Positions 8,793 through 16,376 of a stretch of DNA of 64,000 nt are shown here, in pieces (position 1 is the first letter of the stretch; every line of letters starts with the position of its first letter). The translations under genes were made by a program, and so were the position numbers. Origin of the DNA: GCA-2683825 sp965662355 (GTDB lineage: Bacteria; Planctomycetota; UBA1135; GCA-002686595). The notes under the pieces were generated by a model, which saw nothing but the letters and a program-made list of their open reading frames with translations, ran no database searches and was not told the origin of the DNA. Where the stretch lies: contig CBFIHP010000008.1 of NCBI GenBank assembly GCA_965662355.1, forward strand, positions 192,748 to 256,747. The letters are read 5' to 3'.

Positions 8793-10061
8793 ATGGACTA
8801 CCGTCTCGGCAAGTGCTCCCAGTGCGGAGAGAAATACAGGATCCCCGCGACCTTCGGGCACGACGTAGCGCGTTGCAAGCAATGCTCCGGCGTCGTGAAC
8901 ATCGGCCCCGTCCAGTCGGGCGATGCGCCCGCAGCAGAGCCCCCCGCGGCAAAGGAAACTCCACAGCCGGCTCCGGCTGTGAAGCCCATGCCCGCAAGGA
9001 AGGTCTCCGCGAAACCGGCTCCCGTGAAACCAGCGCCGCCCAAGAAGCCGAAGGAGGTTTCGGTCTCGGGCGCCGAGCAGAAGCGCAAGCAGCGTGGAAC
9101 CCTCGCACGTCTCAAGGCCCAGCGCGCGGAAGCCGAGGCCAAGCCCGCACCCGCCAAAGCGCCGGCCGCGGCAGCCAAACCCGCTGCCATGACACCCGCC
9201 CCGGTGACAGCTGGCGCTGCCAAGCCCAAGGCCGGCGCACGTCGCTCCGGCGCTCGCAGCAGCACCCGCGAGAGGAAACCGCGCCAGAAGCAGGGCATGC
9301 CCATGGGCGCCCTGTTCGGCAGCATCGCCCTGGTCGTCATCGCGATCGCCATCTTCATGTTCAAGGATTCGCTCTTCGGTGACGGCGCCAGCAGCGACAA
9401 AATCAACGAAGTCGCTGCCAAGGAGCCCGCGGAGGCCACGGACACCTCCGTCGAGGAACCCGAGGCCAAGGAAGAGAAATCGGCAGCCGAGGCAGCACCG
9501 GCCGAAGAGCAAAAGCCCAAGCAAAAGAAGCCGACTGTCCCCAAGGATCCCGCTTCGGTCGACCTCATGGCCATCGAAGACTTCGATCCCGCCCGTGACA
9601 CGACGGACGAGGAATGGACCGAGATGAAAGAGCTCATGGCCACGTGGATGGACCTCGACGCGGGCGCCGCAGGCCCGCGCTCCGGACGCAAGCTGGGCAA
9701 GTACGGCCGCAAGGCCATGCCGGTCATCCTCAACCACTGGAAGAAGCTCGACTTCTCGAACGAGAGCAATCAGCGCCTCGGCGACATGATCCAACAGCAA
9801 CTGAAGGACATCTGCAACGGCAACAACTTCGGCTGGCGCTACGAGGGCGACAAAGATCAGGTCTGGTTCAACAAAAAGGTCGTCGAGAACTGGGCAAAGT
9901 CCTGGATGCAAGTCGAGACGAACATCGTGGCGTGGATCAACATGGCGAAGCTGGATACGAAGGATCCGAAGCTGGCGCGCAAGTTGATGGCGAAGTATGG
10001 CGATGCGCCCGAAGACGAGTTCGGCGAGGCCGACGAAATGGATGATCTCGAGGTGGATTGA
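8793..10061 (+). CDS. Zinc-ribbon membrane protein with Ala/Pro/Lys-rich linker, paralogue of the preceding gene
   Basis: A 422-aa protein with a zinc ribbon at the N-terminus (C8, C11, C28, C31; KCSQCGEKY and RCKQCSGV). A low-complexity cytoplasmic linker rich in Ala, Pro and Lys follows (about residues 40-165), then one membrane helix (about 172-190), an acidic Ala/Glu linker and a helical C-terminal domain. That domain contains KLGKYGRKAMPVILNHW and CNGNNFGWRY, which line up with the HEAT-like end of the preceding protein (KLGKPVIPILL and ITGRDFGYD). It follows that gene by 55 bp and is probably co-transcribed. The last residues are acidic. Its role is unknown; the shared plan suggests that the two proteins work on the same envelope process. 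Confidence 0.85.
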   Translation: MDYRLGKCSQCGEKYRIPATFGHDVARCKQCSGVVNIGPVQSGDAPAAEPPAAKETPQPAPAVKPMPARKVSAKPAPVKPAPPKKPKEVSVSGAEQKRKQRGTLARLKAQRAEAEAKPAPAKAPAAAAKPAAMTPAPVTAGAAKPKAGARRSGARSSTRERKPRQKQGMPMGALFGSIALVVIAIAIFMFKDSLFGDGASSDKINEVAAKEPAEATDTSVEEPEAKEEKSAAEAAPAEEQKPKQKKPTVPKDPASVDLMAIEDFDPARDTTDEEWTEMKELMATWMDLDAGAAGPRSGRKLGKYGRKAMPVILNHWKKLDFSNESNQRLGDMIQQQLKDICNGNNFGWRYEGDKDQVWFNKKVVENWAKSWMQVETNIVAWINMAKLDTKDPKLARKLMAKYGDAPEDEFGEADEMDDLEVD

Positions 10062-10142
10062 GCGGGAGACTCAGCGAGAGAGTGGGAGTGAAGGACACCC
10101 ACATGATCACGATCCGCTCCGACTAGCCGCCTCCGACACAAA

Positions 10143-10176
10143 GCGACCACGGTCACGTCTTCGTGATCGTGGTCGC
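10143..10176. terminator. Strong hairpin between convergent genes, probable bidirectional terminator
   Basis: A 15-bp stem (left arm GCGACCACGGTCACG, right arm CGTGATCGTGGTCGC, one G-T wobble) with the four-base loop TCTT lies between the ends of the zinc-ribbon gene and the gamma-glutamyltransferase gene. No strong U tract follows on either strand, so it is an intrinsic-like or transcription-blocking hairpin rather than a textbook terminator. Confidence 0.6.
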
Positions 10177-10217
10177 TCTCGTATTAGCGTGCCCGTTATC
10201 GTCGATCGTGAAGAGCA

Positions 10218-12047
10218 TCAACGGCGTTTGAGGCGTTTGCCGTGCTTGTCGAGCCGTTCCGCTTGGGCGGAGCCACCCCGGCGGGGGTCGCTGGCCCCGA
10301 TGGGGTCGCCCCCCACCTCACAGAAGATGGCCTGGACACTGCCCATGTCGCTGACCTCCTTCGTCTCGTGGTGGCGATCCCGGAGGCGCTGGATCAGAAC
10401 GGGGTCCCAGTCTTTCTCGATCGTCGTGTACGTGGGGTTCCACTGCTGGTGCAGCCGCGGAGCCCTGACAGCATCCTCCAGGGACTGGCCATAAACCTCC
10501 TTGCGCAGAATCACCTGGATCACCGACGTGATGATGCGCGGGCCGCCTGGGCTGCCGAGGACCATGCGCACGGCCTTGCCGCCGTCGCGTATGACGACCG
10601 GGGTCATCGAGGACAGCGGACGCTTGCCGGGGCCGATGGCGTTCGCCTCGGACTGGCTGCCGACGAGCCCATAGGCATTCGGCGTGTTCGCCACGATGGC
10701 GAAGTCGTCGAGCTCGTTGTTCATCAGGATCCCGTGGCCCGGGATCATGAATCCGCAGCCGAAGCTCGTGTTCAGGGTCGTCGTCAGGCTACAGGCGTTG
10801 CCGTCGGCGTCGAGCACCGAGAGATGGGTCGTGTCGTTGCTCTCGCCCAGCGGAAGCCGCATCGGTTGCACTCCTGGATTGGCCAGTTCGCCGATGGAGA
10901 TGCGGCGCTCCCAGATACGTTCGGGCGAGAGCAACTCGTTGATCGGGACCTCGTGGAAGGCCGGATCCCCGAGATGTTCGGAGCGGTCGGCGAAGGCCAG
11001 GCGCATGGCCTCGACCCACCAGTGCAGGGCGCGCCCCGACAAGGCGGCCGTTCCCTCGGGCAACGGCGTCCCGTCATCCAGGGCGCGCTGTATCGCGATC
11101 TGGCGTTCCTCGTCCAACGGAAAGCCGTCCAGCATCGAGAGCACTTGCAGGAGCGCCACGCCCCCCGAAGACGGTGGCGGTAGGGTCAGGATCTCGAGCC
11201 CGCGAAACCAACCGCGTAGGGGGGGTTCGGTGCGGATGCGGTAGCTCTGCATGTCGGACATGGAGAGCTCGCCTCCCTCCGCCTCAACAGCGGCGACGAT
11301 GGCCTCGGCGATCTCACCCGTGTAGAAGATCGACGGTCCGCGCTCGACGAAGCGCTCGAGCGTGCGCGCGAGTTCCGGTTGCAGAACGCGCTCGCCGCTG
11401 CCCGGCGACCTGCCGCCCTTGTAGTAGATCTGAGCGGCCATGCCGCGACGCAGGAGCCGTTGGCGGTGGCTGGCCTTCGCCAACGACCCGGCCAGAAAGG
11501 CATCCACCTCGAAGCCGTCGCGGGCCAGACGAATGGCCGGTTGGGCGACCCGAGCAAAACGGAGCTTGCCGTGTTTTCTGTGCAGCTCCCACAATCCCTG
11601 CGGACTGCCGGGCACCCCGATTCCCAGGGGACCCTCGATCGAACGCTCCGGCACGAACTCACCTGCTTCGTCGACGAAGTGCTCGCGCGTCAACGAGGCC
11701 GGTGCGGTCTCGCGAAAGTCGAAGGCACTGGGCTCTTCCCCGGTGTCGTGAGCCACCCACAGAGCGAAACCACCGCCACCCAGGTTCCCGGCCTGCGGAT
11801 AGACGACGCACAGGGCGAGAGCCGTGGCCACGGCCGCGTCAGCCGCGTTGCCGCCTTGCTCGAGCATTTGGACGCCCGCTTGCGTCGCCAGCGGATGTTC
11901 ACTGACGACCATCCCGCGCCGGGGCGTTTGCCACTTCTCCGAAAAGTCGAAGGTGGGAATCGCGCAGCCGAAGCACGCGCAGAGCGCCAGTGCAGCAACC
12001 CGTGAGTTCCGGCACACCTGCGTCAGGGATGCTTGCAGCAGCGCCAC
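10218..12047 (-). CDS. ggt: Gamma-glutamyltransferase
   Basis: Cleaves the gamma-glutamyl bond of glutathione and related compounds, usually in the periplasm, after self-cleavage into two subunits. The 609-aa precursor has an N-terminal signal ending in a possible lipobox (CFGC, cysteine 28). Family motifs follow: GGNAADAAVA, NLGGGGFALW, the oxyanion loop PPSSGG (about 291-296) and the processing site NDTTHLSV. In that site T406 would be the new N-terminal nucleophile of the small subunit. TLNTSFGCGF and LMNNELDDF follow as expected. The start codon is GTG; no better upstream start is available. Length and motif order are normal, so the enzyme should be active. Confidence 0.95.
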   Translation of the reverse strand: MALLQASLTQVCRNSRVAALALCACFGCAIPTFDFSEKWQTPRRGMVVSEHPLATQAGVQMLEQGGNAADAAVATALALCVVYPQAGNLGGGGFALWVAHDTGEEPSAFDFRETAPASLTREHFVDEAGEFVPERSIEGPLGIGVPGSPQGLWELHRKHGKLRFARVAQPAIRLARDGFEVDAFLAGSLAKASHRQRLLRRGMAAQIYYKGGRSPGSGERVLQPELARTLERFVERGPSIFYTGEIAEAIVAAVEAEGGELSMSDMQSYRIRTEPPLRGWFRGLEILTLPPPSSGGVALLQVLSMLDGFPLDEERQIAIQRALDDGTPLPEGTAALSGRALHWWVEAMRLAFADRSEHLGDPAFHEVPINELLSPERIWERRISIGELANPGVQPMRLPLGESNDTTHLSVLDADGNACSLTTTLNTSFGCGFMIPGHGILMNNELDDFAIVANTPNAYGLVGSQSEANAIGPGKRPLSSMTPVVIRDGGKAVRMVLGSPGGPRIITSVIQVILRKEVYGQSLEDAVRAPRLHQQWNPTYTTIEKDWDPVLIQRLRDRHHETKEVSDMGSVQAIFCEVGGDPIGASDPRRGGSAQAERLDKHGKRLKRR

Positions 12048-12051
12048 GGGA

Positions 12052-12103
12052 ACGATCTAGTCTTCGCCTTCCTGCATTGGACGATCTAGTCTTCGCCTTC
12101 CTG
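12052..12103. repeat. 29-bp tandem duplication at the ggt/NIL gene junction
   Basis: A 23-bp sequence (acgatctagtcttcgccttc plus ctg) occurs twice, at 12052-12074 and 12081-12103, so the period is 29 bp. The right copy contains the stop codon and last codons of the NIL-domain gene. The left copy repeats that 3' end just upstream of the ggt start, so the duplication now serves as the intergenic spacer. Confidence 0.9.
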
Positions 12104-12325
12104 GATGGCCTCGACGATGACGCCGCGCTCGCGCAGATAGATCACGGCTTCCTCGATCTGCTCGGGTGATCCCTCCATCTCGACGGCGACCATGGCCATC
12201 TCTTCGCTGATGCTCGCGGCGCGAATGTTCGGAATGACGCCGAACTCGGCGTTCAACGTGTGGCTGATGATCGGTTCCTTGATCAACGCTTGGGGAAACC
12301 TGCAGAAGTACTTGCGAACGGCCAT
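12086..12325 (-). CDS. Small NIL-domain protein
   Basis: A 79-aa protein consisting of one NIL domain, an ACT-like ligand-binding fold otherwise found at the end of MetN transporters and beside ferredoxins. Visible features are the N-terminal strand KYFCRFP, the EPIISHTLNAEFGVIPNI segment, ASISEEMAMVAVEMEG and the final helix/strand pair AVIYLRERGVIVEAI. It ends in acidic residues. It starts 3 bp after the stop of the membrane protein gene upstream, so the two are co-translated. In stand-alone form these proteins are thought to bind small ligands such as amino acids; the ligand here is not known. Confidence 0.8.
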   Translation of the reverse strand: MAVRKYFCRFPQALIKEPIISHTLNAEFGVIPNIRAASISEEMAMVAVEMEGSPEQIEEAVIYLRERGVIVEAIQEGED

Positions 12326-12328
12326 GGA

Positions 12329-13066
12329 TCAGAGGTGCGTGGGGCGGGTCGGATCGTCACCAGGCTCCATCGAGGAGGGGGCCGCGCTTCGGATCCATGA
12401 ACGCGAGCTGTTTTGGAGCATGCTCGCGAGGAGGAAGAGCGTGCATCCCACCACAATGGAGAAGGGCCCCGCAAGGGTACCCCGCCAAGCTCGTCTGCCA
12501 AACCATTCAACGCCCGAGAGGCGGTACATGTCCTCCTGGGCGTGGGTCCAATCCAGGCCCGCGCAGTCGTAGGCCCAGACCAGAGGGGAAAGCTCCAGGA
12601 ACAGGGCCGCCAGCCCCGGATGGGTTCGGGCCCAGCTGCCCCCGGGGCCGGCAAAGCCCCCCTGAATGCTGAGTCCGCTGGCCAGGAGTCCCAGGAACAT
12701 CACCAGCCCCGCCAGGGGCACCCCGGATCCGGGAAAGAGCCGGCCGAGGGCCATGCCGCACAGAAAGAGCCCCGCGACGAAGAGAGCAGCCCAGAGGGGG
12801 GTCGGCAGGTCCACCGGGCTGAAGAGATCGCTCCAAACCAGACCGAGGGTCAGTCCCGCGGGGACGGTCGCCCCCCACAAGAGCCCGATGCCTGCCGCAC
12901 CGACGAACCCGCCCAGGGCCGGCGCCAGCAGGCAGGCCCAGGCCAAAAAGATGTCGGGGCCCTGGCCCGCTGGAAGAAACCCCAGTCCGGCGAGCAAGAG
13001 GGCTCCGAAGAGGGTGCGCCCTTGTCCCGCTTCGAGGGCGGTTTTCTTGTCGAGACGACGAAACAC
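12329..13066 (-). CDS. Polytopic membrane protein of unknown function
   Basis: A 245-aa hydrophobic protein with about six predicted membrane segments rich in Gly, Ala and Leu (for example FGALLLAGLGFLPAG, PLWAALFVAGLFLCGMALG and the last helix FSIVVGCTLFLLASML). A central soluble loop contains AYDCAGLDWTHAQEDMY. It starts with GTG, preceded by GAAAGG about 8 bases upstream. I do not recognise the family. It is directly coupled to the NIL-domain gene, so a ligand-sensing or transport partnership is possible but unproven. Confidence 0.75.
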   Translation of the reverse strand: MFRRLDKKTALEAGQGRTLFGALLLAGLGFLPAGQGPDIFLAWACLLAPALGGFVGAAGIGLLWGATVPAGLTLGLVWSDLFSPVDLPTPLWAALFVAGLFLCGMALGRLFPGSGVPLAGLVMFLGLLASGLSIQGGFAGPGGSWARTHPGLAALFLELSPLVWAYDCAGLDWTHAQEDMYRLSGVEWFGRRAWRGTLAGPFSIVVGCTLFLLASMLQNSSRSWIRSAAPSSMEPGDDPTRPTHL

Positions 13067-13137
13067 GGCTGTCGCCTTTCTATGCGCCGGCGCGCCTGTG
13101 CCCTACGGAAACCGGGGCGTTTTCTGTCACACGGCCC

Positions 13138-15039
13138 TCAGCCCCCAAAGTATCCGAGCTGGTCCAGCATTTCGAGATCCGCGGCGGAACGATTGACGCG
13201 CGGCGAGCGCGTCCAGAAACGCACGGCGTCATGCAGTCCTTGCTGAAGTCGCCAGCGCAGCTGCTCGTCGTCATCGATGAGGTTGCGCAACTCGAGCGGA
13301 TCGAGCTCGAGATCGTAGAGTTCGTGGGACGGCCCATAGGCCGACCAGATGAGCTCCTTGCCACCCTCTTCGTAGAGGCGCATGCCCGTCCACTTCTTGT
13401 CCGGACGCGCATCGACCGCGCGATCGAGGTACTGAGAAGCATAGCGCCCCACGCGCGCGCGCCCCTTGGCCCAGGCTAGCGCATCCAGGGGTTCGGGTCC
13501 GGCCAGATGCGCCACCAGGTCGTAGAGATCGCGCGACTCGAGCGCGTCGTCGCTGAGGCCCACGGGCCCCGCACCGCGCCCGGAATCGTAGTGCACGAGG
13601 GCCGGCACCCAGGTCAGCTCGCGGTAGAGCGAATGGCCGTGACCCCACTGGCCATGTTCCCAGAACTCCTCGCCGTGATCGGAGCTCAAGACGATGGCAC
13701 GTGGTCCGGGCAGGAGTTCATCGAGGCGAGCGAGGAACTTCCCGAGCTCCGCGTCGAAGTAGCGCAGCTCTTGACGATAGAGCCCGCGCTTGCGCTCTCG
13801 CGGATCGCTCTCGTTCCCAGGTTCCACGCCTGCGAGATAGGGCGCATGGGGATCGAGATAGTGCATGTAGAGAAACAGCGGTTGTCCACGACGTGCGGCC
13901 TCCAGACGCTCGTCGCTCTCCAGCCACTCGAGGACTTGGTTATTCAAGGTTTCCGCGCGGGCGTAGAGATCGCGAATCTCCGACTTGCCCTGGGACATGA
14001 CCTCCTTCGCGTTCGCCAGTTCGTGGAAGGCATCGAAACCCTGGGCGAAACCGGTGCTCTGCCCCACTTGCACCCAGTTCGTGATGAAGGCAGCTGTTTG
14101 GTATCCCGCACCCTGCAACAGCTCGGGCATGGTTGTCCAGCGCTCGGAGAGCCGTTCGTGAAAGCGCGCGGCACCGTGCTCTTCAGGAAGCAGGCCGGTG
14201 AAGATCGACGCGCACGAGGCTCGCGTCCAGCTGGCGTTCGAGCGCATGTTGCGGAAGACGACCGAGCGCTCGGCCAGTTCATTCGTGACGGGCATCCACT
14301 CGCGTTCCCCGCCGTAGTGGGCCAGTGCATCGGCGCGCAAGGTGTCCACGAGCAGGAAGATCACATGGGGCGAACCGGGACCACCCAGGGGCTCGTGCTC
14401 GACGACGCGTCCGGCGTTTTCCCAGGACCCGGCGAGACGGGGACGACGGCTCCACAGCCGATCGCGTTCACCGGGAATCGACACGCCGCTCCAGTAGTAC
14501 AGCGGATGACCGAAGAGCCTCTGATGATGGAGAAGTTCCCAGCGCCAACTCTCGCGTAGTTGCGCGCCCAGAGCGACGCTGAAAACGAGTGCCACCAGAG
14601 CGCCGAGGGGCAGCGCGAGTTCGCGTCGCGGATAAAGGCGCGCAACGTAGTTCGGCGCCGGAAGGGCAGCGAACAAGAGCACGCCGTAGGTCGCTGCAAC
14701 GGCGAGGGTCGCCAGAGCGAACGGAACGGCGCCGGCGAGCAGCTCGCCGTCGAGGCGCAGCTGGGCGGTCACGCACAGCGCCACGGCAAGCGAGGCCAGG
14801 GCTCCGAGGACGCGTCCGGAGCGTTGCGCGTAGCGCGCCGTGCTGTGGAGAAAGAGCGCGAACAAAGCGTAGACCAGGGCCAGGTACGCGAGCGTGCCGG
14901 GACCGAGCTCGAAGCTCGGCACCAGGATTGCGCACAGATAGAACTGCACGAAAAGCAGCACCGGAGCCAGGCGGGCGAGCGCGGAGAGCCAGGTGACTCG
15001 TGCGCGGGGGACGTCGTTCGCGGGTTTTCGGTGGAGCAT
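13138..15039 (-). CDS. Membrane-anchored sulfatase-superfamily (alkaline phosphatase fold) enzyme
   Basis: A 633-aa protein. Residues 1-160 hold about four or five membrane helices, and the rest is an extracytoplasmic catalytic domain. Metal-binding motifs are IFLLVDTLRADAL (D232) and SSDHGEEFWEHG. At the position of the catalytic formylglycine the sequence is WTRASCASIFTG, so the residue is Thr (T272) rather than Cys or Ser. That favours a Thr-nucleophile enzyme of the phosphoethanolamine or phosphoglycerol transferase kind over a true sulfatase. The start MLHRKP was chosen because the longer reading frame upstream is low-complexity Gly/Pro coding over a GC-rich intergenic region. It is divergent from the TPR/TMTC-like operon, so it may share its regulation. 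Confidence 0.85.
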   Translation of the reverse strand: MLHRKPANDVPRARVTWLSALARLAPVLLFVQFYLCAILVPSFELGPGTLAYLALVYALFALFLHSTARYAQRSGRVLGALASLAVALCVTAQLRLDGELLAGAVPFALATLAVAATYGVLLFAALPAPNYVARLYPRRELALPLGALVALVFSVALGAQLRESWRWELLHHQRLFGHPLYYWSGVSIPGERDRLWSRRPRLAGSWENAGRVVEHEPLGGPGSPHVIFLLVDTLRADALAHYGGEREWMPVTNELAERSVVFRNMRSNASWTRASCASIFTGLLPEEHGAARFHERLSERWTTMPELLQGAGYQTAAFITNWVQVGQSTGFAQGFDAFHELANAKEVMSQGKSEIRDLYARAETLNNQVLEWLESDERLEAARRGQPLFLYMHYLDPHAPYLAGVEPGNESDPRERKRGLYRQELRYFDAELGKFLARLDELLPGPRAIVLSSDHGEEFWEHGQWGHGHSLYRELTWVPALVHYDSGRGAGPVGLSDDALESRDLYDLVAHLAGPEPLDALAWAKGRARVGRYASQYLDRAVDARPDKKWTGMRLYEEGGKELIWSAYGPSHELYDLELDPLELRNLIDDDEQLRWRLQQGLHDAVRFWTRSPRVNRSAADLEMLDQLGYFGG

Positions 15040-15322
15040 CGGTGGCGGCACGTCTTGGGCCGTGGATCTCGGTGGATATCGACCGACGGACAGGGGAGAG
15101 CGAAGGAAATTCGCTCGCCAAACCCCGTTGGGCCCCGTATCTCCCAGCGACCCGCGGGCCGCCGGGACGGCGTGGCTGTCAGCGCTTCCGCGGTTGATCC
15201 CGCCCGGCGTTTGATTTGAGGCTCCAAAGGCCCACTCTATGCCTCCCGGGATGCCTCCCGGGGCCTCCCCGGGCCTCCCCGGGTCTCTTCTGGGCGTCCT
15301 CGGCGACGCCCCCTGGCCGCCC
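15040..15322. promoter_or_regulatory. Divergent intergenic region with short G/C-rich direct repeats
   Basis: This 283-bp region separates the minus-strand sulfatase-like gene from the plus-strand glycosyltransferase operon, so promoters for both should lie here. Near 15240-15290 the motif GGCCTCCCCG and close variants recur four to five times head to tail. I see no convincing -35/-10 pair. Confidence 0.4.
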
Positions 15323-16369
15323 ATGATCACCCCGAGACCCCGACACGATGTACACCGCCCCCATGCGCTAGCCGGCAGCGTGGCGCTCCTGCTCCTTCTC
15401 TCCGTGGGGGGTGGCGGCGCCTGCGGTCGGGGAGGCGTGGACCCAGAGATCGCCGGGGGCCTGCTCTTCGAGGCCGAGGCACTGTGTTCGCAGGGCCGCC
15501 TGAGCGAGGCCCAGGCCCTGCTGGAAGGCGCCCGGGAAGAGGCTCCTGTGGATTATCAGGTCCATCGCGAACTGGGTTACATCGCCATGCGCCGCGGGTT
15601 GATCCCCGGGCGGGAGTTCCATTTCCGCGACGCCCTGGCGCACCTCGAGCAGGCCTCGGAGCTGGCGCCGGAGGACGGTCGGACACACCTGCTCCTGGGC
15701 GAGGCGTATCAACGGCTGGGAAACAAAGACGGCGCTCGTCGCTCCTTCGAGACCGCCGCGGAGCACGCCGAGGAAAACGCGGCGCTCGTGGAGGGCCTCG
15801 TGCGCCTGGCGATGGTGCGCTTCGAACTGCGCGACGTCGATCGCGCGGAAGCCGCCCTGGCCCGCGCGATCGAAATCGATCCCGACTCCTACCAGGCCCT
15901 CACCTGGCTATCCCGCGTCGCCTATTCGCGGGGGAACAAGGAGCAGGCCATCGAACTGGCAGAGCGTGCGCTCGTGATCGAGCCCGATTACTCCGACGCG
16001 AGCTTTCATCTGGGGACGATGCTGGTTCGAGAAAGCCGCTTGGAGGAGGCCGAACGCGCCCTGTCCTGGGCGCTCGAGATCAGCCCGGATCTCTACCAGG
16101 TCGTGTTCGAGCTAGCCCAGCTCTACGAACGCCTGGAACGCCCCGACGAGGCCCTGCGCCTGTATCGTCGAACGGTCTCCGTCCATCCAGGACACATCCG
16201 GGCCAACATCGCCTTGGCGCGCCTGTTGCTGGCTCGCGGCGAAGCCACCGACTTCGAGGAAACGGAGCGCTGCCTGGAGCGGGTCCTGACGAGGAACCCG
16301 AGCCAGGCGGAAGCGCGTGGGTTGCTCGAGCGCCTGAACCGAGCGCGCCAACAAGGCGGAGGCGAGTGA
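15323..16369 (+). CDS. TPR-repeat lipoprotein, first gene of the TMTC-like operon
   Basis: A 348-aa protein with a lipoprotein signal (hydrophobic ALLLLLSVGG, lipobox ending at C34, GGAC) followed by seven or eight tetratricopeptide repeats to the end. The repeats show the usual small-residue pattern, for example LLGEAYQRLGNKDGARRSFE and ALARAIEIDPDSYQALTWLS. ATG at this position was chosen because it leaves a normal signal-peptide n-region; the frame is open upstream but low-complexity. Its stop is 7 bp before the first TMTC-like gene, so it is probably an envelope scaffold for the proteins encoded downstream. No catalytic domain is present. Confidence 0.85.
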   Translation: MITPRPRHDVHRPHALAGSVALLLLLSVGGGGACGRGGVDPEIAGGLLFEAEALCSQGRLSEAQALLEGAREEAPVDYQVHRELGYIAMRRGLIPGREFHFRDALAHLEQASELAPEDGRTHLLLGEAYQRLGNKDGARRSFETAAEHAEENAALVEGLVRLAMVRFELRDVDRAEAALARAIEIDPDSYQALTWLSRVAYSRGNKEQAIELAERALVIEPDYSDASFHLGTMLVRESRLEEAERALSWALEISPDLYQVVFELAQLYERLERPDEALRLYRRTVSVHPGHIRANIALARLLLARGEATDFEETERCLERVLTRNPSQAEARGLLERLNRARQQGGGE

Positions 16370-16376
16370 GGAGCGC

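Noticed and set aside
15039..15330. 97-residue N-terminal extension of the membrane sulfatase-like protein
   Set aside because: The extension is low-complexity and Gly/Pro-rich, and it runs through the divergent promoter region; the membrane domain begins soon after MLHRKP.
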